A stretch of 64,000 nucleotides of DNA from Acetomicrobium hydrogeniformans (lineage in GTDB: Bacteria; Synergistota; Synergistia; Synergistales; JAFGMB01), in contig JAENYO010000005.1 in NCBI GenBank assembly GCA_016841745.1, positions 185,616 to 249,615 of the forward strand. Reading direction: 5' to 3'. The first letter of the stretch is position 1. Every line of letters begins with the position of its first letter. Shown one piece after another: positions 26,024-34,996 of this stretch. A model generated the notes under the pieces. It did not search any database. It had not been told where the DNA came from and worked only from the letters and a program-made list of their open reading frames with translations. Made by a program: the position numbers and the translations under genes.

Positions 26024-26872
26024 TCAGATCTCCCTGACAAGAAGGTCTATCTGTCCATTGACGGCCTCGAGTTGCGAACTCCACCTTGCATCGTGGACTC
26101 CCAGGTTCGTCTCAAGGATACAACTTCCCCTTTCGATGTTATCGTCACCTATGATCTCGAAAAGTTCCGCCACTCTTTTAATTTCGGCCATTTCATCGCT
26201 TTGGCTTAGGAATAGGTCTCTGTCGGATGGATTTATGAAGAGTTTTACCTTACCCCTGTCACTCACCCTGGTCATGAGTTCCTTGAAAACCCGGAGAGCT
26301 ACCTCGTCATCAAGTTCCACCCTGGTGCGAAGAAGCCGCTCCAGCATTGTCTGCCAGAGCCGGACCATTTTAGGGGCATTGATTTCAATATCCTTGTCTA
26401 TAGCTTTCTCCAGGCCCTTCACAGTCCTGTTGAGGAGTTCTTCCATCTGGGAAAAACGGTCTGAATATTCCTGTCTTATTTTCTCTTCAATTTCTTTTTC
26501 GGCAGTGGCAAGGCCTCTGTCATACCCTTCTTCGAATCCCCTTTCAGACTCCTTCCGGTGGAGCTGCAAGCCTTCCTCCTGGATCTTCTCCCTCAGGGAA
26601 TCTTCTTGTTCTTTGAGCTGGAGCTCTCCTTTTTTCCATTTGTCCTGGAGTTTTGAGATCTCCTGTTTCATCTTTTTTTCCTCGTCCAGAAGGGTCTCGA
26701 TCCTTCTCTGGAGTTCCTGTATCTCTACCGCCGCAAGCAGGTAAGAATCTATCTGCCTGCCACCTTCGAAAGGGCAGTTTCGACCTCCCGAGGGAAGGAC
26801 CACCTTCTCCTTGCAAATGGGCAGGTCCCTTAGAACGGTCCCCCTGCTTCTATCAGATGACAATGTCATCAC
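26024..26872 (-). CDS. fliH: flagellar assembly protein FliH
   Basis: The 282-residue product has a long coiled coil (about residues 50-110), GFEEGYDRGLATAEKEIEEKI with GxxxG-like spacing, and a C-terminal domain resembling the V/F-type stator (RVELDDEVALRVFKELM, INPSDRDLF). FliH regulates and docks FliI. It overlaps the end of fliG by 20 bases and precedes fliI. Confidence 0.88.
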   Translation of the reverse strand: MMTLSSDRSRGTVLRDLPICKEKVVLPSGGRNCPFEGGRQIDSYLLAAVEIQELQRRIETLLDEEKKMKQEISKLQDKWKKGELQLKEQEDSLREKIQEEGLQLHRKESERGFEEGYDRGLATAEKEIEEKIRQEYSDRFSQMEELLNRTVKGLEKAIDKDIEINAPKMVRLWQTMLERLLRTRVELDDEVALRVFKELMTRVSDRGKVKLFINPSDRDLFLSQSDEMAEIKRVAELFEIIGDDNIERGSCILETNLGVHDARWSSQLEAVNGQIDLLVREI

Positions 26873-27860
26873 CGCTTCCTGTGAGAACTATCTCTCCAGC
26901 CTCTTCCAGAGCGCGGATCTTGGTGACTACCTTCTGCTGGGCTTCTTCCACATCCCTGAGCCTGAGGGGACCCATGTATTCCATTTCTTCCTTCAGCATC
27001 TCTGAGGCACGGGCGGACATGTTGTTGTAGAACTTGTCCCTAAGTTCATCACCTACGCCCTTGAGGGCCATGGCCAGTTCCTTGTTGTCCAAATCGCGGA
27101 GCAGTTTCTGGAGGGAACGGTCGTCCACCAGGATGATATCCTCGAAAGTGAACAGCTTTTTGCGGATTTCCTCAGAGAGCTCCGGATCCTTTTCGTCCAG
27201 GATCTCCAGGATGAGTTTCTCCGCTTTTCTTCCTGCTTTGTTTATTATGGCGACCACCGAATCTATTCCACCTACCATGGAGAAATCGGATCCTACCACG
27301 GCGCTGAATTTCTTTTCAAGAACCTTTTCGGTGTCCCTGAGTACATCCGGCGCCACTCTGTCCATCTTGGCTATCCGGAGGGCCACCTCTGCCTGTAGTT
27401 CTCCAGGAAGTCCCCCAAGAACGGGAGCGGCCTTTTCGGCGGAGAGGAATGACAGGATCAGCGCGATCATTTGAGGGTGCTCCCCCTGCAGAAAGGACAG
27501 AAGCTGTATGGGGTCTGAAGCCCTGAGGAAATCGAAGGGCTTGGATTGCAGATTTGAGGTGAGTTTTCTCAGAAGTTCTTCTGCTTTATCTGAGCCCATG
27601 GATTGCTCAAGGAGCTCTCTTGCATAGCTAACCCCTCCCCTGCCCATGAACTCTTTTGCAATTACAAGTTCCCGGGATTCCTGGAGGACGGTATCCCTCG
27701 CTGCAGTGTCTATTCCCCGTAGAGACGCTATCTCAAGGGTCAGCAGTTCTATAGTGGCCTCATCAAGGTATTTGTAGATGTGAGAAGCCTTCTTCTGTCC
27801 CAGAAGGACCATGAATATAGCAGCTTTTTTCCTTCCTTTTATGTCTTTAACGAGAGCCAT
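26853..27860 (-). CDS. fliG: flagellar motor switch protein FliG
   Basis: FliG, 335 residues here, couples the stator to the MS ring. It has the three helical domains, with the EHPQMIALILSFL middle-domain motif and the C-terminal charged helix (LFTFEDIILVDDRSLQKLLRDLDNKELAMALKG) that contacts MotA. ATG 27860 is set by GGAGGAGG seven bases upstream, two bases after the fliF stop. The seven extra upstream codons were discarded. Confidence 0.96.
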   Translation of the reverse strand: MALVKDIKGRKKAAIFMVLLGQKKASHIYKYLDEATIELLTLEIASLRGIDTAARDTVLQESRELVIAKEFMGRGGVSYARELLEQSMGSDKAEELLRKLTSNLQSKPFDFLRASDPIQLLSFLQGEHPQMIALILSFLSAEKAAPVLGGLPGELQAEVALRIAKMDRVAPDVLRDTEKVLEKKFSAVVGSDFSMVGGIDSVVAIINKAGRKAEKLILEILDEKDPELSEEIRKKLFTFEDIILVDDRSLQKLLRDLDNKELAMALKGVGDELRDKFYNNMSARASEMLKEEMEYMGPLRLRDVEEAQQKVVTKIRALEEAGEIVLTGSGDDIVI

Positions 27861-27862
27861 GA

Positions 27863-29413
27863 TCACGCCTCCTCCAGCCACTTTTTGACCATGGAAGCGG
27901 CCTCTTCCGGGTACGTTTCAACGTAAAGGCCCATCTGTTCTTCCAGGATCTGCATATCGTTCTTAGGCACGTTCAACAGGTCCAGTGTGGGATAAGGCGT
28001 CACTTCCTCCTGCACATCTTTTCCGGTCTCCGCTTTTTTCCTTCTGCGTCTGAAGATGAAGAAGAATGCTCCTCCAACGGCCAGGGATGCAGCCAGACCT
28101 GTTACAGGAAGAAATAATCTGTGGAGGAAGCCCCGTGGTTCGGATATGGGTGCGAACCTGTCTTCTATCTGATCTGCCGATGCGAAGGGCATGAAAGCAA
28201 GGGAAAGGCGGTCTCCCCGCTCCTCGTTTATACCTATTGCTGTAGAGATCGAATAGAGGAGTTCATCCCTGGGGGCCGAATTTTCCTCCGAGTTTATGAC
28301 CACCGATGCGGTGATCCTTTTCACTGTCCCGGGAGCCTTCTGTTCCTCCTGCTGGAAAGACGATATCTCGTAATTGATCACCTGGTCTGTTTTGCTGTAA
28401 TCACCGTTATTGGAGCCCGATGTTTTAACAGCGTATCCGGGTATGTTGGAGGCAGTGCCTACTCCCCTGTTGGATTGGGCCGAACCGGAAAAGGTTTCTT
28501 CTACGGTCTGGATGCTCCTTACGACGCCCTTTCCCCTCGCCTCGGGAACGTATTCCTGTTTGGTCCTGCTGAGCCTGGTGAAATCCAGCTCCACCCTTAC
28601 CCTGACAACTGAATTTCCGGGGCCGAAGATGGCGGAAAGCATATTCTGGATCTTTTTTTCCAGGTCTATTTCCTGATGCCTTTCCATCTCCCTCTGAATG
28701 GAGGAAACCCCGCCGGAGGCTCCCTGGTATAGGAGATAACCATCGCCCACAAGTTCGGAAAGAAGGCGGCCCGAGGTGTCCACTATGGACACGTTGTCCG
28801 GATTCAACCCTTCCACACTTGAAGCGACCAGCTTCATCACTGCCTTTATATGGTCAGTCTTCATCTGTCTTCCGGGGCGGAGTCTGATGAGTACCGAAGC
28901 TGTGGCAGGCTGTTCTTCCTTGAGGAAGAGTTTCTGTTTGGGAAGAACCACGTTGACCCTGGCAAATTCCACCACGTCCAGCCTGCTGATGGTTCTTGCA
29001 AGCTCCCCTTCCAGGGCTCTCACGTAGGCCACCTGCTGCTGAAAATCTGTCATGCCCATCTTGGCATTGTCAAATATCTCGTATCCCACGATACCGCTCC
29101 TGGGAAGACCTGAGGATGCCATGTTGAGCCTGAGGCTGTACACCGCATCTTCGGGTACAAGAATGGCAGAAGCTGAAGGGTCGAGCCGGTACTCCACACC
29201 CTTTTCCTTGAGAAGGTCCACTATGGCCGCCTGATCCTCCAGTTCAAGGCCTGAAAAGAGAGGGGCATAGCTTACCCTTCCGGAATAGAAGAGAAGAACA
29301 GAAAAAAAGACCATCAGGGCAGCTGATGCACCCGCAAGGGTCCATCGCTGCCTCTTTCCAAGGGAATTCCAGAATCCTTTTATCCGTCCGAGAAGTTCCT
29401 TAAATTTCTGCAT
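27863..29413 (-). CDS. fliF: flagellar MS-ring protein FliF
   Basis: The 516-residue protein has membrane helices near residues 25-45 and 420-440. Between them are the ring-building motifs (YAPLFSGLELEDQAAIVDLL, SGLPRSGIVGYEIFD, ARVNVVLPKQKLF, SVEGLNPDNVSIVDTSGRLL). The C-terminal tail (MVKKWLEE) is the FliG-binding end. GGGAG lies eight bases before ATG 29413. Confidence 0.96.
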   Translation of the reverse strand: MQKFKELLGRIKGFWNSLGKRQRWTLAGASAALMVFFSVLLFYSGRVSYAPLFSGLELEDQAAIVDLLKEKGVEYRLDPSASAILVPEDAVYSLRLNMASSGLPRSGIVGYEIFDNAKMGMTDFQQQVAYVRALEGELARTISRLDVVEFARVNVVLPKQKLFLKEEQPATASVLIRLRPGRQMKTDHIKAVMKLVASSVEGLNPDNVSIVDTSGRLLSELVGDGYLLYQGASGGVSSIQREMERHQEIDLEKKIQNMLSAIFGPGNSVVRVRVELDFTRLSRTKQEYVPEARGKGVVRSIQTVEETFSGSAQSNRGVGTASNIPGYAVKTSGSNNGDYSKTDQVINYEISSFQQEEQKAPGTVKRITASVVINSEENSAPRDELLYSISTAIGINEERGDRLSLAFMPFASADQIEDRFAPISEPRGFLHRLFLPVTGLAASLAVGGAFFFIFRRRRKKAETGKDVQEEVTPYPTLDLLNVPKNDMQILEEQMGLYVETYPEEAASMVKKWLEEA

Positions 29414-29447
29414 TTTCAGGACTCCCTGTCATCATCTGTTTCCAGGC

Positions 29448-29804
29448 TCACACTGAGATCCTGATAAGCTGGTTATAAGCATCAAGAAGCTTGTCCCTCA
29501 CCTGTATGGCGAAACGAAGGGCCAGGTCAGCTTCTGAGACTGCGGCAGCGACTTCGGAGATATCATCCACATCTCCTGTTACCATATTCTGCATAGCGCT
29601 TTCGGCCCTTATCTGAAGACTGTTGACCTTCTGAATGCCCTCCTTTAGAGATTCCTCAAAGGAAGGGACGGCTTTTGTGTCCTTATTGTTTTCATCGGTC
29701 TTTGCCGGCTCGAAGGATTGAAAGCTTTTGTTGATTTCGTAGGCTGAGCGGACAGACCTCGGGTCTGCAAAAGTCACCGGGAAAGAGCTCATTCTGGCGG
29801 ACAT
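29448..29804 (-). CDS. fliE: flagellar hook-basal body complex protein FliE
   Basis: The 118-residue product has the FliE core: SFEESLKEGIQKVNSLQIRAE, then SEVAAAVSEADLALRFAIQVRDKLLDAYNQLIRI. FliE links the MS ring to the rod. AAGGGG abuts ATG 29804; an in-frame ATG at 29792 has better spacing. It is followed by fliF. Confidence 0.94.
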   Translation of the reverse strand: MSARMSSFPVTFADPRSVRSAYEINKSFQSFEPAKTDENNKDTKAVPSFEESLKEGIQKVNSLQIRAESAMQNMVTGDVDDISEVAAAVSEADLALRFAIQVRDKLLDAYNQLIRISV

Positions 29805-29840
29805 CCCCTTAATTTTCTGTGTCTGACGGAAAGAGATTTT

Positions 29841-30650
29841 TTATATTGCGATCTCAAGTATCTGGACCAACCTTTCCTTGAGTTTGGAGAGCACTCTTTT
29901 GTGAAGCTGGGAGATCCTGGATTCTGAAAGACCGAACTCAACGGCGATATCATGAAAGTTCCAGTACTTGAAATAGTAGAGATAGATAAGCTTTTTTTCC
30001 CTCGCTGTAAGATCGTTCATGGCCTGATAAAGCTTCTCTATTTCATCCAAGTTTTCTGTAACTTCTTCCGGTCCGGGTTCTTCGCCTGTAAGAATGGAGC
30101 TCTTGCTGACCTCAGAATCTTCAAGGACCAGTTCCTCGTCAAGAAAGCCTATGTAACTCCGGTTGGCTATCTCCAGGACTTCCCGGAACTGTTCCTCCGA
30201 CATACCCAGTTTTTCCCTGAGCTTGTTGTTTGAGATCTCCCCGGTTTCCTGCAGAACCTGTTCCGAGACCTTTTCCAGGGCATGTATTTTTTCTCGCCCC
30301 GTGCGGGATATCCAGTCGAACCTTCTCAGTTCGTCCAGGATCGTTCCCCTTATTCTGGAAGCTGCATAGGTCTGAAAGGCATAACCCAGGGAAGGGTTGT
30401 AACGGTCGATGGCATCAAGGAGCCCCATATTCCCGTAACTGAGGAGATCATCGTAATCAAGTTCACGAGGGGGGCAGAGGTTTGTCCTGCGAATGACGAA
30501 TCTGATAAGATACTGATATTTTTCTACCAGTTCCTGCTGGATCATTCTTTTATCCAGACTGTGTTGAGAACAAATTCGATACCTTTCCCAGAGATCCTTT
30601 TCGGCGGTTCTGTCAAAACCCGACCTTGTCTTTGCAACCTTCTGCCGCAT
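29841..30650 (-). CDS. fliA: flagellar sigma factor FliA (sigma-28)
   Basis: The 269-residue product has regions 2 (DYDDLLSYGNMGLLDAIDRYNPSLGYAFQTYAASRIRGTILDELRR), 3 and 4 (LTAREKKLIYLYYFKYWNFHDIAVEFGLSESRISQLHKR), with no region 1, as in sigma-28. GGAGG lies six bases before ATG 30650. The frame is open for another 33 codons of AT-rich, non-coding-like sequence, which was rejected. It is embedded between flhB and fliE, so it is expressed with the early or middle genes. A matching promoter is found before flgD. Confidence 0.95.
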   Translation of the reverse strand: MRQKVAKTRSGFDRTAEKDLWERYRICSQHSLDKRMIQQELVEKYQYLIRFVIRRTNLCPPRELDYDDLLSYGNMGLLDAIDRYNPSLGYAFQTYAASRIRGTILDELRRFDWISRTGREKIHALEKVSEQVLQETGEISNNKLREKLGMSEEQFREVLEIANRSYIGFLDEELVLEDSEVSKSSILTGEEPGPEEVTENLDEIEKLYQAMNDLTAREKKLIYLYYFKYWNFHDIAVEFGLSESRISQLHKRVLSKLKERLVQILEIAI

Positions 30651-30769
30651 GGAATACCTCCAAAGGGCTAATTTAAATAATATATTAAACATCATTATAA
30701 ACAACATATATATAAATGAAAGTATAAACCAATATATACATTTATGCAATAAGGGGTACTGAAAGGATG

Positions 30770-31960
30770 TTAACTTTTCGGGGTCTGTTCTTTTTTCAGG
30801 GAGTATACGTAGGCAAGAACTTCCGCTACGGCCACATAAAGATCCTGGGGGATCTCCTGTCCGATCTCTACGGTCCGGTAAAGGCCTCTGGCGAGGGGTT
30901 TGTCTTCAAAGAGAGGAACATCCGCTTCACGGGCTATTTCCTTGATCCGAAGTGCCAGATAGCCCGCACCCTTGGCAACAACTAAAGGGGCTCCCATCTG
31001 ATGACGGTCGTATTTCAGGGCCACTGCGAAATGGGTGGGGTTTGTCACAACCACATTTGCTTCTGGAACCTGGCTCATCATCCTGTTCCTTCCCAGTTCT
31101 GCCTGCTTGCGGCGGATCCTTTGCCGGATCAAGGGGTCTCCTTCAGTCTGTTTGAACTCATCCTTGATCTCCTGTTTTGTCATCCTTATGGATTTGGAAA
31201 ATTCCCATTTCTGGTAGCCGAAATCGAAGAGCCCTAGGGCAAGGAGCGCCATCCCCAGCTTTATAGAGAGATGAAAAAATACGGAGAGCACCATGGTAAA
31301 GCCCATTGCTGCATCAGTCCTGGAAACTCCCTGAAGAAGAGGAAGTTCTTTCCTTATCCCGAAATAGAGGACAAGGAAGAGGAAGGCTGCCTTCAGAAGG
31401 GCCTTTATAGCTTCAACGAAGGATCTGAGGGAGAACATCTTTTTCAGGCCCTTCGTGGGGTCGAAGCGGTCCATCTTCGGGACCAGGGGATTCGGGGAGA
31501 TCTTGAGTCCTACCTGGCAAGCGGTCACAAAAAAGCATATTCCCAGGGAGATCAGGGCCATGGGAAGCCATGCCTGCATAAAGAAGATGGTCCCCTTTCC
31601 AGCCAAGGTCATTGGCCAGTGTTCCCTGGATTTGGCAACGCTAGGAAGCCAGACAAGACACCATTGCAGGAAACGTGAATAGGCCTTCCACATGAAGCCG
31701 GAAAAGATATAAAGGGTCGCTGTACCGGTAAGGATACTTATTGCAGCCGTCAAGTCCCTGCTTTGTGCTGCTCTTCCTTCTTCCCTTTCCTTGCGGCGTT
31801 TCCGGGGAGTTGCTTCCTCTGTCTTTTCCTGGCCGAAGATCTGCAGGTTGAAAAAGGGCAACCTCGATCTCAAAGAATGAGATTTACGATTTTGCCCTTT
31901 TATTGTCTTGAGTATCGATCCAAAGGAGGGATCGAAAGATTTTTCCAAAGATCTCACCAT
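30770..31960 (-). CDS. flhB: flagellar export switch protein FlhB
   Basis: FlhB controls substrate switching in flagellar export. The product has the N-terminal EKTEEATPRKRRKEREEG motif, four membrane helices, the KQEIKDEFKQTEGDP linker and the autocleavage site NPTH in VVVTNPTHFAVALKY. The annotated ATG at 31960 has no ribosome site. A TTG at 31861 would give 363 residues beginning PFFNLQIFGQEKTEE, the normal FlhB start, and is probably the true one. It lies 119 bases upstream of the fliA start. Confidence 0.94.
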   Translation of the reverse strand: MVRSLEKSFDPSFGSILKTIKGQNRKSHSLRSRLPFFNLQIFGQEKTEEATPRKRRKEREEGRAAQSRDLTAAISILTGTATLYIFSGFMWKAYSRFLQWCLVWLPSVAKSREHWPMTLAGKGTIFFMQAWLPMALISLGICFFVTACQVGLKISPNPLVPKMDRFDPTKGLKKMFSLRSFVEAIKALLKAAFLFLVLYFGIRKELPLLQGVSRTDAAMGFTMVLSVFFHLSIKLGMALLALGLFDFGYQKWEFSKSIRMTKQEIKDEFKQTEGDPLIRQRIRRKQAELGRNRMMSQVPEANVVVTNPTHFAVALKYDRHQMGAPLVVAKGAGYLALRIKEIAREADVPLFEDKPLARGLYRTVEIGQEIPQDLYVAVAEVLAYVYSLKKEQTPKS

Positions 31961-31965
31961 CCATA

Positions 31966-32005
31966 ATTTATATTAATATAAATAACAATACTTATATTAA
32001 TATAA
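31966..32005. promoter_or_regulatory. twin palindromes between flgL and flhB
   Basis: TTATATTAATATAA, itself a perfect palindrome, occurs twice (31968-31981 and 31992-32005), with centres 24 bases apart. The first copy extends to an 18-base palindrome. The pair lies just upstream of flhB and downstream of flgL, and may be an operator or an AT-rich promoter region. Confidence 0.45.
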
Positions 32006-32025
32006 ATAAATCTTGGAGGAAAGGA

Positions 32026-34947
32026 TTAAGAAAGATAATCTACCAGGGTGGGTTGGACGGCCTTTGCTATGGTGGCCAGGGTTGCCTGGTAGACAGTCTG
32101 GGCTGTTTGAAATTCCATGGCAGCCTCCGCGATATCCACGTCCATAATATTGCTGTAGAGTTCATTGAAGGCGATGCTGTTTTCTCCAAGCCTGTTGCTG
32201 GCTGTCTCATACTTTTTTTGAAGGGCCCCACAGTAGGATCTTGCCTGCAGAGCCTCATCCATGGCTTTGTCGAGCCTGGGAAGGAAGCTTTCCGACAGGG
32301 CCTTGTCTGCACCCTGTTCGATCGCCACTGCCAGATCGTTAAGGAGGGCGAAGAGATCGACCTCCTTAACGTTGGCACCGCTTCGAACAGCCAGGTTCTG
32401 GTTGTTGGGACCGGGTGCATTGTTCGCTCTCCGGTCAGGAGTGGTGTTTACGCCAAGAGGAAGATTCATGCCAGCAGGGACCCCGTTGATGGTAATATCT
32501 TTTCCCGCTGGAGAATAGAGGATCAAATCGCCGCTATCGGCGATCCGGGCCTCCGCGTCTCCTTCGCTGAAGCGGGCGTTCACAAGGTCAGCCACTTCCT
32601 GCAGAGAGGATAGACCCCGAAGGTCCATCTCATGGGTATATCCGTCAACTGAAAGTCTGAGAATGTCTCCGCCGGACCAGGTGCCTTCCTCAACCCTGAT
32701 GTCAGTGTTCAGGTTAAAGTCTTCTGCAGCAGAACCATTTACATCATAAATAGTTACAGGGCTCCCGTCCTTTGGGGATAGGGCAAGCCTGTATTGACCT
32801 GAAGCATCAGAGGCCAGAGACACATCCAACCAGTTTCCCGCCAGGTCATCAAGCCTTGAGGCTACAGATTGCAGATTCTCTCCGGAAGTCACCGACATGG
32901 AGACGTCCCTGCTTCCCGAAGAGATCACGAAGTTGCCGTCGCCTGATGCGGGGCCGACCCAACTGCTGACTACCCCTGACTGAAGGCCCGAGGACATGGC
33001 CAGGCCAGATGTAAGTCCATTAAGGGTAGGATTGCTGTAGGGCAGGTCCATTACACGGAAGGGTTCTCCTGTCACGGAGTATAGAGCAAAACTGGTGCTC
33101 ATTCCGGTGAGATCGAAACCGATCTTGTCGGACCCTACCTGTTCCCTGATCTTCAGGGCCAGGGCCTGGGGATCTATGAATCCGGTCGAGGCATCAACCA
33201 CATCTTTCTGATATAGTTTTACTTCATGAATATTACCGCCGATTTCTACGCCTATCTTGACCGGAACTTCAGATCCTGCGGTATCAGGGAAACCCAGAGT
33301 GCTCATGTCTGCAGTGGAGAGGGCTGTCTGGATGCCGAGTGTTTTTGCCCAGTCATTCTGCTTGTCGTAGATTGTGAGGGGGCTGCCGTCCTTCGTCCAT
33401 AGCATGAGTCTCTTCGTTCCACCTTCTGAATCTCCGGCTGAAGAGTCTGTCAGGTCGGTCCTTCCAGGATCTTCCTGGACAACAACTTCAAGCCAATCTC
33501 CGGCTGAGGCCTTTATCCGTTCGGCAAGTTCTTCCAGGGTGAGATGAACGTCGTCGTTTATTTTCATTTCCAGCTTATTGTTGCCGGATTTGAATACAAT
33601 ATCCAGTTCCTGTCCGGTAAGGATGGAGGTATCTCCGAGTTCAGATGTTATCTCCGTAGAGGTTACAGCAGTGGCCAGCCCAAGATAACTGGACAGGCCT
33701 ATATGGCTTATCTCTTTCGGTTCCATCATGGCCTGGGATATGTTATCTGTTCCGAAAAGGTCTGTACCGCTGCCTGAGGCCGTGATGGAAAAGGATTCGG
33801 AGAAATTCTCCGCTACAAGGGCTATAGATCCGTTGTCCCTGACTCCGGCCCAGAGACCCTCAACGGCAGCAAAGGAATCAGCTACATCCTGCAGCGTATC
33901 TCCTGTGCTGATCTGGATGTCGTAGGTGATGTTATCGTTCATAACGAGGGTGATCTGTCCATTCGAACCGGCGCTCCATCCTCCGCCAGGAGCATCTGAG
34001 CTGAGGAACTGCCCATTTTCCTGAAGGCCTTCCCATGGCAGGGATGCCACCTGAAGAGATTCGCCAGAAAGGCTTTGGATGGAGAGCTTTTCAGTTCCTG
34101 AAAGGGTATCCGTCTCAACTGATGCGTGTACAAGTTTTCCCGCACCGTCAGGGGCGTTTATCAGTTCTGCGATCTCCGAGAGGGAATAGCCCATTATTTC
34201 CTCTCCCGGGGATACAAAACTGTTATAGTCGGAAATGTCTGCAATGTTGTCGGTGTTATGGTCAAACCATCTCTGGGGAAGCCTCACCTCGGCTGAGCCG
34301 TTTCCCACAGAGATCTGAAGGACCTCCGAGCTGCCCTCCCAGGTGAAACCCATGGGTACCTCAATGCTCCTTACGTCCTTGTGGAGAAAGGAAGTGGGGA
34401 AAACGTCCCTTCCATTGATGGATACGTAACCGGTCAGCCCCTCCTCTATTTCGAAGGGGATCCTGTTATCATCCCCCTGGTAGAGCACATCTCCTTCAGC
34501 GTTTTTGAGAAAGGGAGCTTTGGAGGTCTGAAGGCCTCCCATAAGGAACTGTCCCCCCACGTTGAAGTTGGCGGCCTGCATGAGTTCGTCCCTCATTGCT
34601 TTGATGTCCTGGGCTATAGCCTCGCGGTCTGTCTGGGAGAGGGCCCCGTCACCTGCATAGATGGTCTGTTCCCGTATGGAGGATATCAGGTCCGTTATCT
34701 GCCCCAGAGAGGTTTCGGTGTTGGAAAGCCATGTGACGGCATCATCAAGGTTTCTCTTATATTGCTCGTTCCTGGCTATGGTGGTGTTCACGGTCATACC
34801 CCTGGCAACCTCCGCCGGGTTGTCGGAAGGCCTTGAATAGAGCTGTTGGCTGGACATCTGTTTTTCTACATCCATCAGCCTGTTAAGACTGCTGTGCATA
34901 TCCTTGAGGAACATGCTCGACATCATGGATTGGGATATTCGCTGCAA
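32026..34947 (-). CDS. flgL: very large flagellar hook-associated protein FlgL
   Basis: The N-terminal 160 residues (RISQSMMSSMFLKDM, QQLYSRPSDNPAEVARGM, NLDDAVTWLSNTETSLGQ, FNVGGQFLMGG) and C-terminal 110 residues (LPRLDKAMDEALQARSYCGALQKKYETASNRL, VDIAEAAMEFQTAQTVYQATLATIAK) are flagellin/FlgL-type helices. FlgL joins hook to filament. The protein is 973 residues, two to three times the usual length, because of a central insertion of repeated modules such as WLDVSLASD...SPKDGSPVTIYD. The start is TTG 34947 behind GAGAGGTGG. Confidence 0.9.
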   Translation of the reverse strand: MQRISQSMMSSMFLKDMHSSLNRLMDVEKQMSSQQLYSRPSDNPAEVARGMTVNTTIARNEQYKRNLDDAVTWLSNTETSLGQITDLISSIREQTIYAGDGALSQTDREAIAQDIKAMRDELMQAANFNVGGQFLMGGLQTSKAPFLKNAEGDVLYQGDDNRIPFEIEEGLTGYVSINGRDVFPTSFLHKDVRSIEVPMGFTWEGSSEVLQISVGNGSAEVRLPQRWFDHNTDNIADISDYNSFVSPGEEIMGYSLSEIAELINAPDGAGKLVHASVETDTLSGTEKLSIQSLSGESLQVASLPWEGLQENGQFLSSDAPGGGWSAGSNGQITLVMNDNITYDIQISTGDTLQDVADSFAAVEGLWAGVRDNGSIALVAENFSESFSITASGSGTDLFGTDNISQAMMEPKEISHIGLSSYLGLATAVTSTEITSELGDTSILTGQELDIVFKSGNNKLEMKINDDVHLTLEELAERIKASAGDWLEVVVQEDPGRTDLTDSSAGDSEGGTKRLMLWTKDGSPLTIYDKQNDWAKTLGIQTALSTADMSTLGFPDTAGSEVPVKIGVEIGGNIHEVKLYQKDVVDASTGFIDPQALALKIREQVGSDKIGFDLTGMSTSFALYSVTGEPFRVMDLPYSNPTLNGLTSGLAMSSGLQSGVVSSWVGPASGDGNFVISSGSRDVSMSVTSGENLQSVASRLDDLAGNWLDVSLASDASGQYRLALSPKDGSPVTIYDVNGSAAEDFNLNTDIRVEEGTWSGGDILRLSVDGYTHEMDLRGLSSLQEVADLVNARFSEGDAEARIADSGDLILYSPAGKDITINGVPAGMNLPLGVNTTPDRRANNAPGPNNQNLAVRSGANVKEVDLFALLNDLAVAIEQGADKALSESFLPRLDKAMDEALQARSYCGALQKKYETASNRLGENSIAFNELYSNIMDVDIAEAAMEFQTAQTVYQATLATIAKAVQPTLVDYLS

Positions 34948-34996
34948 AATAGACCACCTCTCAGAAATGGAGATTTCTATGTTTCAGTTGTATTTG

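Noticed and set aside
30651..30749. Extra 33 residues at the start of FliA
   Set aside because: The DNA is AT-rich promoter-like sequence and a good ribosome site directly precedes ATG 30650.
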